From CAWGMT01 sp963823675 (lineage in GTDB: Bacteria; Planctomycetota; Planctomycetia; Isosphaerales; Isosphaeraceae): 64,000 bases of DNA. The stretch is taken from positions 248,001 through 312,000 of the forward strand of contig CAWGMT010000025.1 of the NCBI GenBank assembly GCA_963823675.1. The letters are read 5' to 3'. The notes under the pieces are model-generated. The model worked only from the letters and a program-made list of their open reading frames with translations. It was not told where the DNA came from and made no database searches. Numbering within the stretch: the stretch's first letter is position 1; each line of letters begins with the position of its first letter. This document shows, in pieces, positions 18,190-27,246 of this stretch. A program made the position numbers and the translations under genes.

Positions 18190-19341
18190 TCAAGCCGGAT
18201 TCTCACCCAGCTCTCGCCTCACAACCCGCTCTGCCAGGCCGAGGGAGAGCGTCATCCCCGCACCCCCCACTCCCGTGATCGCGAGCACGCCCGGAGCCGG
18301 AGCCAACGTCACATACGGCTCGGTCGGATGCTTGGCGTAAGTCCCATGCCAGCGCGACGCGATCCGAAGGTCGCGCGCATCCAGGAAGGTCTTGAGATAA
18401 CCCAGGATCCACTCGTCGATCTCGGCCTTGTCGAAGGGCTCGATCGCATCGGCGTATTCATGCGAATCGCCGATCGTCAGCTCACCCCGGCCGTTCTGCG
18501 AGACCAGGACATGGATTCCATAGCGATCGAACCACGGGGATTCCTCGGCAATTCGCCGCTTGAGGGAGGGCAGACTCGGACAGTCTTGAAACGCCGCATA
18601 GTGGCGCAACGTCAATCCGGCGGCGAGCAAAGGACCGATGCGCCAGCCGCCTTGGCAGGGTTGCGACCTCATCATCTGTAGCTTGCAACGCACGAGACCG
18701 CACGTCTCGAGCTGGTCCGGATACAGCAGGCGCAGCTCGTCGCCGCAGCAGATCCAGGATCGCTTCGCCGACCACGCTCGGGGCCCCGAGTACAACCTCG
18801 GCATGGCGACGGAAGTGATCGTGGAGCGAAACTGGAACTCGACCCCGTAACGCCGCGCCAGCCAGCCGGGCAGTCGAGCGACGACCTCACGCGGATCGAC
18901 ACAAAGCTCATCGGGACTGTAGAGCGCAAGTTGAAGCCCTTCCCGCTTCACGGCCCGGGCATTCCGCAGGGTTTCCGACGGATCAAGCAGACGCAGCGAG
19001 TCACAGTGGCGGCGGGATTCCTCGAAGAATTCGCGCAGAACCGCGGCCTCATCGTCACGATACGCCAGGTGGAGCGAGCCACAGCGCTCGTGCCACAGGC
19101 CGCTACTTTCGAGCAATTCCAACCAGAAGTCGCGACTCTCCAGCGCCAGCGCGCGCATCGAGCCCCAAGGCTGCCCGATCGGCCAGACCATCCCGAAATT
19201 CCGAGCCGATGCGCCCTCCGCCTGGGGATGCCGCTCGAAAACAATCACGCGACGTCCACGCCGGGCTAGCTGGTAAGCATGGGCCAGCCCCAGGATTCCA
19301 GCCCCGATCACGGCATCGTCGTATTCGGTTTCGACATCCAT
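18190..19341 (-). CDS. FAD-dependent oxidoreductase (TIGR03364-like)
   Basis: This is a DAO-type flavoenzyme of 383 residues. The N-terminal dinucleotide fold is VIGAGILGLAHAYQLARRG with the acidic FERHP end; ARNFGMVWPIGQP and the C-terminal GVGGAGMTLSLGLAE close the FAD site. Its resemblance is to the oxidoreductase family often found beside phosphonatase-like hydrolases, where an aminophosphonate or N-methyl derivative is oxidised (family knowledge from memory). It is followed immediately by that hydrolase gene, so they are likely co-transcribed. The substrate remains inference. Confidence 0.82.
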   Translation of the reverse strand: MDVETEYDDAVIGAGILGLAHAYQLARRGRRVIVFERHPQAEGASARNFGMVWPIGQPWGSMRALALESRDFWLELLESSGLWHERCGSLHLAYRDDEAAVLREFFEESRRHCDSLRLLDPSETLRNARAVKREGLQLALYSPDELCVDPREVVARLPGWLARRYGVEFQFRSTITSVAMPRLYSGPRAWSAKRSWICCGDELRLLYPDQLETCGLVRCKLQMMRSQPCQGGWRIGPLLAAGLTLRHYAAFQDCPSLPSLKRRIAEESPWFDRYGIHVLVSQNGRGELTIGDSHEYADAIEPFDKAEIDEWILGYLKTFLDARDLRIASRWHGTYAKHPTEPYVTLAPAPGVLAITGVGGAGMTLSLGLAERVVRRELGENPA

Positions 19342-19356
19342 GGAGCCATGCTGTGA

Positions 19357-21834
19357 TCAGTGGCGGAACAGGAATTCCTTGGAGTTGATGATGACCCAGC
19401 CCAGGTCTTCGACGGCCTGGCGCAGGTCCTTGGAGGAGGTAAGGTGCTTGACCGCGGCAGCGAGCTCGGTCGCGGTCGGCTCGCGGCACAGGGCCACCAG
19501 GTAGAGATCGCGAGTGATCTCCTGGGGCTGCTTCCCGCTCTTGGCGAGCTGCCCCATCCGGCCGCGGTCGTCGCGCAATTTACCGTTCACGGTTTCGCCG
19601 CCGATGAGCTGGAGGGCCTGGGACAGGTTGGACTCGCTTTCGCGCTCGCATTCGCAGGCCAGCTCACGTGCGGGACGCCCGAAGGTTTTCAGGAAGGGAT
19701 TGTCCATCTTACCGTCGGGAATCTGGGTGGCGCGCGCGCCTTTCGGCAGCCCGTCAAACGATGTGGACGTGCCCGTCACCGTCGAAATCGCATCGAGAAG
19801 GACCTCGGCCGGCAGGAGCCTGGTCAAGGCGTGCGAGAAGTAGAGATTGTCGTCGGCGTTGAGCGGGTTGGTCGTCGCGCTTTGCTGGTACGTCCGGCTC
19901 TTCAGTATCTGACTGATAAGCCGCTTGAAGTCGTAGCCGTTCTTGACAAAATCCCGCGTGAGCCCGTCGATCAGCTCATCATTGCATGCTGGGTTCGAGT
20001 CGCGAAAATCATCCACCGGCTCAACAATGCCCCGCCCCATGAGATGGAACCAGAGGCGATTCACGAGGCTCTTGGCGAAGAACGGGTTGTCAGGGCTCGC
20101 CAGCCAGGATGCCAACCGGGTGCGGCGGTCCTTCTGGGATGAAGCGTCGTCGAGAACCGGTCCACCCAGAGCCTTGGGCTTCATCGTCTGGCCGGTCCGC
20201 GGCTGCCTGACCTCGCCCGACCCGGTTGCGTAGATCACTTCCTCATCGGGCAGGGAGCCGCGCTTGCGGCCGACCTGTGAGAAGAAGGCGGCGAAGCCAT
20301 AATAGTCATCCTGGGTCCAGCGCTCGAAGGGATGATTATGGCACTTGGCGCACTGGATCCGGACCCCGAGGAAGAGCTGGGCCGTCGTCTCGACGGCCGA
20401 CTCCGGATCCCGGCTGATCCGGTAGTAATTGGCGGCCGGATGGCGGAATGTCAACCCGTCCGATGTCAGGAGCTCGCGGACCAGTTGATCGAGCGGCAAA
20501 TTGCGCTCGAGGCACGATCGAATCCAGCGATGAAAGGCGTACGCACCCTTGGTCTGAATCAGCCTGCCGTTGGACCGCAGGACGTCGGCGAATTTCAAGG
20601 CCCAGAAGTCGTAGAACTCCGGACGGTAAAGCAGGCCGTCGATCAAGTGGTTGCGGCGGCCATCGGCTGAATCGGCCAGGAACTCGCGACGTTCATCGGG
20701 AGTAGGCAGAACGCCAAGGACATCGAGATAGACCCGGCGAATGAACTCGAGGTCGGTGCACCTTGCCGAAGCGGAAATGCGCATGCGATTGAGCTTGGTG
20801 AAAACCGCGCGGTCGATCAGGTTGTCCTGCGGAACTTCCGCCCGCACGAAACCAGGGACTTCGACCAGATGGGTGAGCCGGACGTTGGCGACGAGGTTGA
20901 GGTAATGGGCGATGATCGCGACTTCCCCCCGCGTCTTGAATCGGACGTAACCGCCGGCATCGACCTCGGCGATCTCGGGGTTTGACGAATCGTAGTAACA
21001 GATCGGCGTGACGTCGCGCACGGTCTTGTCGGCCCCATGCACGCGCACGACGAGTTGTTGCGTTTTCGCCGGGGCATTCAAAACTCGCGACTCGGGCAGG
21101 ACTTCCAGTCCGACCGCGGCCGGCGCCCCCGGATCGTCCCTGGCTCCGTCCTGGATCCAGTCGTGCACGAACTGGTACGACTTCGAGTTGGCCGCCAGCC
21201 GCAAGCCACCCTCGTGCGGAACCTGGCCGAGCGGCTTGCGCAATAAGAGGCTGGTGTCGGCCGCGAGGCGATTGATCCGCCGACCGCCCGACTCGCGCGA
21301 AAGCACCGCGAAATCCTGATCCGGCAGATACCCGCGCAGGCTCAGCCGGAACCCCCCCTTCCCCGTCGGGGTCCCGTGACACGCGCCGGTGTTGCAGCCG
21401 GCCTGGCTCAGGGCCGGTATCACATCGCGTCGAAAGCTCACGGGTCTCGGCGTCTTCATCCCTTCCACGATGACACTCGCACTGGCCGAGTGAGAATTCC
21501 GCGCGATGATCGTGGCCGTCCCATCGCCGACCGGTGTGACTCGACCCTGGGTGGAAACAACAGCGACCTGTTCGTTCGAGCTCGCCCAAACGGCGCCGCG
21601 AGTCAGGTCCACGACGGAACCATCAGCGGCTTTGCCGGTCGCGAGCAACTGCTGCGTCGCGCGGTGGCCGATCAGCTTCGATTCCCGAGGAGCAACCGAG
21701 ATCTCGGCATATTCGCTCGAGCTGGCACCGCTGCGCTCCTCGCCGCTGCGGGCTGCGATCGGCCCGAAGGCGGCCGTCGTGAGGGCGACGGCCAACATTG
21801 TCGCAACGCCCTGGCAAGTAAACCGAGATTGCAT
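19357..21834 (-). CDS. DUF1549/DUF1553 protein with BIG2 domain and cytochrome-like motifs
   Basis: This is a 825-residue exported planctomycete protein. The start at 21834 has GGAGGAG upstream; a longer frame extends further but lacks a site. A signal peptide (ATMLAVALTTAAFG) is followed by a bacterial Ig-like BIG2 domain (KLIGHRATQQLL to VTPVGDGTATIIARN). A haem-like motif CNTGACHGTPTGKGG is near residue 147. DUF1549 begins about FVRAEVPQDNLIDRAV, and CAKCHNHPFERW is a second CxxCH. DUF1553 (DRRTRLASWLASPDNPFF) follows. Members occur in planctomycete surface or periplasmic processes; the reaction is unknown. Confidence 0.88.
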   Translation of the reverse strand: MQSRFTCQGVATMLAVALTTAAFGPIAARSGEERSGASSSEYAEISVAPRESKLIGHRATQQLLATGKAADGSVVDLTRGAVWASSNEQVAVVSTQGRVTPVGDGTATIIARNSHSASASVIVEGMKTPRPVSFRRDVIPALSQAGCNTGACHGTPTGKGGFRLSLRGYLPDQDFAVLSRESGGRRINRLAADTSLLLRKPLGQVPHEGGLRLAANSKSYQFVHDWIQDGARDDPGAPAAVGLEVLPESRVLNAPAKTQQLVVRVHGADKTVRDVTPICYYDSSNPEIAEVDAGGYVRFKTRGEVAIIAHYLNLVANVRLTHLVEVPGFVRAEVPQDNLIDRAVFTKLNRMRISASARCTDLEFIRRVYLDVLGVLPTPDERREFLADSADGRRNHLIDGLLYRPEFYDFWALKFADVLRSNGRLIQTKGAYAFHRWIRSCLERNLPLDQLVRELLTSDGLTFRHPAANYYRISRDPESAVETTAQLFLGVRIQCAKCHNHPFERWTQDDYYGFAAFFSQVGRKRGSLPDEEVIYATGSGEVRQPRTGQTMKPKALGGPVLDDASSQKDRRTRLASWLASPDNPFFAKSLVNRLWFHLMGRGIVEPVDDFRDSNPACNDELIDGLTRDFVKNGYDFKRLISQILKSRTYQQSATTNPLNADDNLYFSHALTRLLPAEVLLDAISTVTGTSTSFDGLPKGARATQIPDGKMDNPFLKTFGRPARELACECERESESNLSQALQLIGGETVNGKLRDDRGRMGQLAKSGKQPQEITRDLYLVALCREPTATELAAAVKHLTSSKDLRQAVEDLGWVIINSKEFLFRH

Positions 21835-22256
21835 CGATCGCTCCTCCAGGTGGTTGCGGGAATGATGGCGGGGGTGGGGCGTGAGGCGGCGGCCGGGTTG
21901 GTGTCGGGGATCGGCGAAGACCCACAACGCTCGATATTTGTTAAACCATACCCCAAGCTTGCCCAAATTTTCAAGAAAGGTCAAACAATTTTTGGGCGTC
22001 AGCGAGCCGCTCACGCGCTCTGGACTTGCGTCCGGTGGCTTGAACTGTACAATTGAAGTGTTGAGGTGCATTTCCCGGCAAGTCGGTTAGCGATCGATCA
22101 TTCCGAAAGTGCGTCCAATTCGTCGATTGGTGTGGTAGACTGGACACGTTTGTCTCTTCGAGTGTGCGCTTGCACCTCGGATCGGGAGCTGGATATTGAC
22201 GGACGTCCGGCGGCCCCCGGGAATGGGGCCTTCTTGGTCAGGGAGGATTTACGGGT

Positions 22257-22715
22257 ATGGGCGTACGCATAGACAGCGCGGTCGCGCGCTACGGCTTGCC
22301 GGGTTTGGTTCTCGGAATGGTTTTGGCCTGGGGCGGCGGTGTGCGGGGCCCCCAGGTGGTCGCAGAACAGACGGTTGCAAGCGAACGGCCGGCGGGCGTT
22401 CCACGAGTCGCGCCGCGGTCGGGTGAAGGGGGAAAGTCACAGGCAGGGCGTTCGATTGCGGGTGGCGACGGCAGCGGCACGCTCGCCTTGATCACCGAGA
22501 CGGCAGGGCCGGCGCAGTGGTTGTATGTGATCGACACCAAGAAGCGGGCGTTCGCCGTTTACCGGATCGACCCCAGCAATGCCAAGGGGACCGTCAAGCT
22601 GGAAGCCTCACGTCAGTACAAGTGGGACCTCGAACTGGAACATTATAACAATCAGGCGCCGGAACCCGCCGCCATCGAGGCGACGGTGAAGACTCTGGCG
22701 CACCCGAGTCAGTAA
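22257..22715 (+). CDS. Small conserved secreted/anchored hypothetical protein
   Basis: This is a 152-residue protein with an N-terminal hydrophobic segment (GLPGLVLGMVLAWGGG) that could be a signal or anchor. A low-complexity linker follows, then a conserved-looking domain, QWLYVIDTKKRAFAVYRID, with KLEASRQYKWDLELEHYN. I recall this last domain from planctomycete hypotheticals, with no function. It is divergent from the BIG2/DUF1549 gene and precedes the SDSDV-repeat gene by 100 bases. Confidence 0.7.
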   Translation: MGVRIDSAVARYGLPGLVLGMVLAWGGGVRGPQVVAEQTVASERPAGVPRVAPRSGEGGKSQAGRSIAGGDGSGTLALITETAGPAQWLYVIDTKKRAFAVYRIDPSNAKGTVKLEASRQYKWDLELEHYNNQAPEPAAIEATVKTLAHPSQ

Positions 22716-22814
22716 CCCGAAGACCGATGACGTGACGGGTCGCGGTCTTCAATCCACCAGAGTTGAATTCCAACGTCTCAGAGAAGGCCGATCTCGACCG
22801 CGAGGAGCACGTCC

Positions 22815-24337
22815 ATGGCTCAGTTCTATACATTGGAAGAAGCCGCCCGGGTCCTGGGGATGAGCGCCGACGAACTCAAAGGCAAGGCGCAGGCGCGTGA
22901 GGTGCGCGCGTTCCTCGACAGTGGCTCGTGGCGGTTCCGGGTTGTCGACGTCGATGAGCTCGCCCGCCGCCGCGGGCTGGGAAGCGACGCCGAATTGCAG
23001 CTTTCCGACCTCGAGTTGCCGGCCGCGGGCGGATCCGGGAATCTTGATCTCTCCGAGTTTCATCTCGGAGTCGCCAAGCCCGATCTGGGAGCCGAGACCG
23101 CTCACCTGGGCATCTCCAAGGGAGGCAAGAGATCCACGGACAGCTCGGAGGACGATATTCTGCTCGACGAGCTGACCGTGCCGCCCAGCCAGACCACCGG
23201 ATCCAGCTCGGTGATCATCGGGGGAATGTCGGGCAAGCTTCCCAGCGATTCCGACGTCCGCCTGGTTCCCGACTCGGCGCGGGCGCGAGCGATTCCGACG
23301 TGCAGCTCATGCCCAGCGCGAAGCCGCCCAGCGATTCCGACGTGACGCTCATCAAGGACGATACCGCCGATCACGGCATGCTTTCGAGCTCGGACTCGGG
23401 AGAGACGGCCAGGGGCCCGCTTCTGGGCTCGTCGGCCGAGGTACAGGCCGGCTCCGACAGCGATTTCGAGCTCAATCCTTCGAGCGAGCTCCTTGACGCT
23501 CTCCAGCCCGACTCCGGCAGCGATTTCGAGCTCAGCGCGCTCGACGCCAGCGACGAGTTCGAGTCGACGCCGCTGGCGACTAAGGCCAGCGATTCCGATG
23601 TGACGGCCGCCGACCCGAAACTCTCCGGCATCAATCTGTCCAAGCCCAGCGACTCGGGCATCAATCTCCAGTCCGGACCAGGGCTGGGTGTCGGCCAGGC
23701 CGACTCGATCGAGCTGGCCCCCTTAAGCGACGAAGAAATCAAGGCGACAGGTGCCCGGACGTCGAAGGCACGCCCCGCAAAACCCAAGCCATCGCTGGCC
23801 GCCACGCCGCCTCCGGCTGTCAAGAAGGGTGAAAAGGACATCTTCGACGATACCGATTTCGAAGTCGATGTCCCGCTCAGCGATAGCGATTCCGACGACA
23901 AGACCGTCCAGCTCGAAGCAGCCAGCGACTTCGACCTGGAAGACAGCGACACGGGCTCGGAAGTCTTCGCAATCGACGAGGAAGCCGTCGATCAGAACGC
24001 GTTGACCGCCATGGCGCCTTCGGCATTCGCCGAAGATGAAGAGGACGAAGACGACGGCTTCGAGTCGGCGGTTTCGAGCGAGATGACGGCCGGCTGGGGC
24101 GCTTCCGAGGGCGCTGCCAGTCCTGAACGGGCGACGCCCATGGTCATGACCACCCGCGGCGATGAGCCCGAGTGGAGTGGGCTCTCAATCGGCCTGCTCG
24201 GCGTCACCACCGTCTTCCTGGTCTTCTCGCTGTTCGTCGCTCACGACCTGGTACGCAACCTTTACGAGTTCCGCGAAGGTGGCAGCGCCGGCTCGGGATT
24301 GGTCAAAGCGATCGCAGGTTTGTTCTTCGGAGGTTGA
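22815..24337 (+). CDS. HTH-excisionase-like protein with SDSDV repeats and C-terminal membrane helix, frameshifted
   Basis: The N-terminus (QFYTLEEAARVLGMSADEL) is a MerR/excisionase-type helix-turn-helix that continues to about residue 60. A long acidic, disordered region follows with repeats of SDSDV/GSDSDFEL type and PSDSGINL. The C-terminus has a membrane helix (IGLLGVTTVFLVFSLFVAHDL). At about 23285 one base is lost: the first frame goes off into an unrelated tail while the family pattern (ASDSDVQLMPSAKPPSDSDV) continues in the next. Total length is 1523 bases, one short of a multiple of three. The repaired protein has about 507 residues. Its likely membrane-tethered DNA-binding role is inference. 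Confidence 0.75.
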
Positions 24338-24383
24338 ATCGGTCAAGGGCACGCCCGGCAGGCAGCGCCGGGCGCGGCAGGGA

Positions 24384-24403
24384 GGCGGGCACAGAGGCCC
24401 GCC
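24384..24403. repeat. Short hairpin (GGCGGGC/GCCCGCC)
   Basis: A seven-base-pair inverted repeat with six-base loop lies between the SDSDV gene and the lipoprotein gene. A closely similar unit (GCGGGC, ACGGAG, GCCCGC) is seen at 36373-36390, so this is probably one copy of a dispersed element; a terminator role is possible. Confidence 0.5.
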
Positions 24404-24433
24404 CCACTTCGTTCCTGAAAGGAGGCGGAACGA

Positions 24434-24901
24434 ATGGTTCGTGCGCTCCAAGGCGCTGGATGCCGGATCTCGATCCTCGCCCTCCTTGCGCTCGGCTCGG
24501 GGTGCACGATGGTCCCACGCTCCCAGGTCGCTGAGTGCCAGCGGGCCCAGCAGACCCTGCACACCGAAAACGCCCGGCTCAAGGATCGGGTCCTCGTCTA
24601 CCAAACTCAAAATCGCGACTACGCCGACCGAGCGGTTGATGATTCTCGCCGGCTCGCGGCCCAGGACGAGACGATCGATCAGTTGCGCCAGAGTGTACGC
24701 GGCTATCGCAGCGACATTTCCCGTCTCGAAGCGGCCTTCAAACAGTTAACGGCCAACCTGGGTGATCTCGGCACGAGCACCGCGCTATCGCGCCCCTGGC
24801 CGCCCTCGGGCGCCCGAAGAGCGAGCGCCGCCAACCAGAACGAGCCGGGTAGTCGCTCCCCGAACACGTCGAGCCCGGACGACGCGGCCAGAGTGCGCTA
24901 G
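24434..24901 (+). CDS. Lipoprotein with coiled coil
   Basis: This is a 155-residue protein whose signal ends in LGSGC (lipid-modified Cys at residue 24). A coiled coil of about 75 residues follows (ECQRAQQTLHTENARLKDRV through RLEAAFKQL), then a polar tail. No OmpA or enzyme domain is present, though related planctomycete proteins with this N-terminus may carry one; this copy may be short. The start has AGGAGG seven bases upstream. It should sit in a membrane on the periplasmic side. Confidence 0.75.
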   Translation: MVRALQGAGCRISILALLALGSGCTMVPRSQVAECQRAQQTLHTENARLKDRVLVYQTQNRDYADRAVDDSRRLAAQDETIDQLRQSVRGYRSDISRLEAAFKQLTANLGDLGTSTALSRPWPPSGARRASAANQNEPGSRSPNTSSPDDAARVR

Positions 24902-24936
24902 GGCCAATACCGCTAAAGGACTTGCATCGACGTGAC

Positions 24937-25410
24937 CTATACGATGCTCAGTAGTAGCATCACCAGATCACGGACGGCGAGTCCCAATCCGCAAAGTTCC
25001 AGGCCCACAAGGACATAGCCGATACGCTTCCTTGCTGGCACGTCCCGATCCGACGACAGTTTCGACGACACTCGGATCATTATCATAAGCCCTGCAATCA
25101 TCACGATCACATTATATACAAACACTAACAGCCAATAGTACGATAGAGGAAGCCACACACGAGTGAACGCGAAATGCAGCAGACCGAAAACCAGATAAAG
25201 CAACCCGCCCGCTAGCAGCCCGAAGACGGGCCAACCGACCCATCCAGCCAGGAAGAAAAGCACGACAACCAGTCCGCTGAAATTATCGAATACGTAGTCC
25301 AGCCGGTCTGAGCCAAGGAATACAGCTAACCCGAGGCCGACGACAAGAAAGGTCACGGCCAGGAATGCCTCGCTACGAAGAGCCAGGATCAGTGGATCAA
25401 TTGCAGACAT
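24937..25410 (-). CDS. Hypothetical membrane protein
   Basis: This is a 157-residue, four- to five-helix membrane protein (FLAVTFLVVGLGLAVFLG, LVVVLFFLAGWVGWPVFG, WLLVFVYNVIVMIAGLMIM, YVLVGLELCGLGLAV). The start at 25410 follows GGAGAGG; a longer frame starts at 25446 without this site. No motif identifies a function. It is convergent with the lipoprotein gene, 35 bases apart. Confidence 0.65.
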   Translation of the reverse strand: MSAIDPLILALRSEAFLAVTFLVVGLGLAVFLGSDRLDYVFDNFSGLVVVLFFLAGWVGWPVFGLLAGGLLYLVFGLLHFAFTRVWLPLSYYWLLVFVYNVIVMIAGLMIMIRVSSKLSSDRDVPARKRIGYVLVGLELCGLGLAVRDLVMLLLSIV

Positions 25411-25607
25411 ATCCTCTCCGCGAGGGAGTTGCTTCGTCTTCCACACCGTCGAACGGACGAGCGCCCGGTCCCTGGGATCGGCCCCAATGCCGGCCGCCGC
25501 CAGTCAGGCCAGTATATCCGGCTGTAATGCCGGCCGCACCGGAATCTCCGGCCGGACGCCCTGCGCATGGCTCCGATGGACTTATTACCACTCAACAACT
25601 CCCGCCC

Positions 25608-25637
25608 TTGACTCTCGGGTCGCTGGGCATGCATAAT
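25608..25637 (+). promoter_or_regulatory. Sigma-70-like promoter upstream of DUF1326 gene
   Basis: TTGACT and CATAAT are separated by 18 bases and end about 60 bases before the DUF1326 start. They fit the general consensus closely for a high-GC genome, but planctomycete promoters are little known. Confidence 0.5.
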
Positions 25638-25696
25638 CCTTAATGGGATAACGAGAAATTCTGCTTCCTGGCCCACTTTGTAGGGAGTTGATTCTG

Positions 25697-26401
25697 ATGC
25701 GCACGATCGCGACGGCCCTGAGTCTGGCCATTGTGGCTCTGGGCCCCAATTTTGCCAATGCGGCCGGAATTCGCGGCGAGTATGTCGAGGCTCGCACCGC
25801 TGATGTATTCACTGGACCGTGCTTCTCCAACGCCGAAGTCTTCATCACGGGCAAGAACGCCGTGATGGCGTGGAAAGTGACGGAGGGATCGTGGAAGGGC
25901 GTCAAGCTCGACCAACTGTGCGTGGCCGCGGCCGTCGTCGGCACCACAACCTTCTCGGAAGATCAACCTGAGAAAGCTCAATCGGTGCTGATCGTGGATT
26001 CCAAGGCGACGGCCAAACAACGAGATGCGCTCGTCGATCTCGCGAAAACCCTGGGCGGAGCCCGTCTTTGCCACGTTGCCAGCGTGACGACCGCCAGGAT
26101 GGTACTCAACCTCGAAGATCACACCGCCTCGGAGGCCGATAACGCTCATACGGCGCATTCGATGCCCGAGGCGCCCTGCGCGACCTTCTGGGCGGCCGGG
26201 CTCGCCCAGATCGTGACGCGTCCGCTCGACGAGCGGGACCATACCTGCGGCAACGAAGTCATCGCTTATCCCCCGCTGTCGGCGGGAGTGGAGGCCAAGC
26301 CCGCTTACACTTTGGGGCACACCTTCAAGGGTGAGGGGCTCAACGCCCAGTGGGCCGATCCGAACTGCCGCAGCAGCTTCGTCGGCCACTTCGCGCTTTG
26401 A
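25697..26401 (+). CDS. DUF1326 domain secreted protein
   Basis: This is a 234-residue protein with a signal peptide (TIATALSLAIVALGPNFANA). DUF1326 markers follow: GIRGEYVEARTADVFTGPCF near the N-terminus, MAWKVTEGSWKGVKLD and the C-terminal GRGEG-like GEGLNAQW with WADPNCRSSFVGHF. The function is unknown; members are exported or thioredoxin-like neighbours in some genomes. ATG 25697 has AGGGAG nine bases upstream. The next gene follows after about 30 bases on the same strand and may be co-transcribed. Confidence 0.82.
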   Translation: MRTIATALSLAIVALGPNFANAAGIRGEYVEARTADVFTGPCFSNAEVFITGKNAVMAWKVTEGSWKGVKLDQLCVAAAVVGTTTFSEDQPEKAQSVLIVDSKATAKQRDALVDLAKTLGGARLCHVASVTTARMVLNLEDHTASEADNAHTAHSMPEAPCATFWAAGLAQIVTRPLDERDHTCGNEVIAYPPLSAGVEAKPAYTLGHTFKGEGLNAQWADPNCRSSFVGHFAL

Positions 26402-26434
26402 TCGACGGCATCGTATCACAATTGGCGCTGAACT

Positions 26435-27124
26435 ATGCACACGATTGCCTTCCACCTTCTCGTCAGCTTGGCCATGGCTGGCACCCAAACCGACCAGGCG
26501 TCGATGAAAGTCGAGGTCTTGAACGAGGCGCCGCCCAAAGCGCTTGGCGCAGCGATACGCGACGTGCTCAATGCGCGGGGATATCGAATCCGGGACGAAA
26601 GCGGCGCCCCATTCTTGGACATCTGGCTGCGTAAGGCGATTCCGAGCTCCGCCAAGCCGGCCGGCCCGAAAGGAACCATCCAATTCCCTTTTTTTTCAGA
26701 GGGCGAATTGCTCGGCGCTTGCCAGTTTGCGGGCGAGGGACACGATTACCGTGACCAGGAGATCCCCAAGGGGTTCTACACTCTGCGCTACGGCTTGCAG
26801 CCAGTGAACGGAGACCACCTCGGAGTAAGCCCGTTTCGCGATTATGCGCTTCTGGTTCCGGCTGCCAAGGATAACTCCCTCGCCCTGCCGTCCCGCAAGC
26901 AGCTCGATGAGCGGAGCGCGGAAGCCGCCGGCACCAGCCACCCGGCCGTGTTCATGCTGCTGTCGTCTCCTGCCGAGGAGTTGAAGAAAGCTCCGCTCAT
27001 GATTCACGATTCCGACAAGAACACCTGGTCCGCCACGCTACCCTTGGAACTCGCGGTCAAAGGACAACGTGGGGCTCTGGCGTACCCCGTACGGTTGGTG
27101 GTTGTGGGAGTCGGGCCAACCTGA
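26435..27124 (+). CDS. Hypothetical protein (229 aa)
   Basis: The protein begins with a short hydrophobic stretch (AFHLLVSLAMAGTQ) that may be a signal, then a soluble domain with mixed strands (MKVEVLNEAPPKALGAAIRD, DESGAPFLDIWLRKAIP, IPKGFYTLRYGLQPVNGDH, PFRDYALLVPA). The middle part with FYTLRYGLQPVNGDHLG resembles a family of small planctomycete secreted proteins I recall only as hypothetical. It lies 33 bases behind the DUF1326 gene. Confidence 0.7.
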   Translation: MHTIAFHLLVSLAMAGTQTDQASMKVEVLNEAPPKALGAAIRDVLNARGYRIRDESGAPFLDIWLRKAIPSSAKPAGPKGTIQFPFFSEGELLGACQFAGEGHDYRDQEIPKGFYTLRYGLQPVNGDHLGVSPFRDYALLVPAAKDNSLALPSRKQLDERSAEAAGTSHPAVFMLLSSPAEELKKAPLMIHDSDKNTWSATLPLELAVKGQRGALAYPVRLVVVGVGPT

Positions 27125-27246
27125 CTTCTGGTGGGCTCGCGGCCGATCTTGCCTCGGCTGTGGCTCGAAGCGGCCGCGCCTGCGCGATCGCGAGAGCGAG
27201 CGAGATCGCACTCTTTTCGAGTAGTTTCCCTGGGCTTTCACCGACG

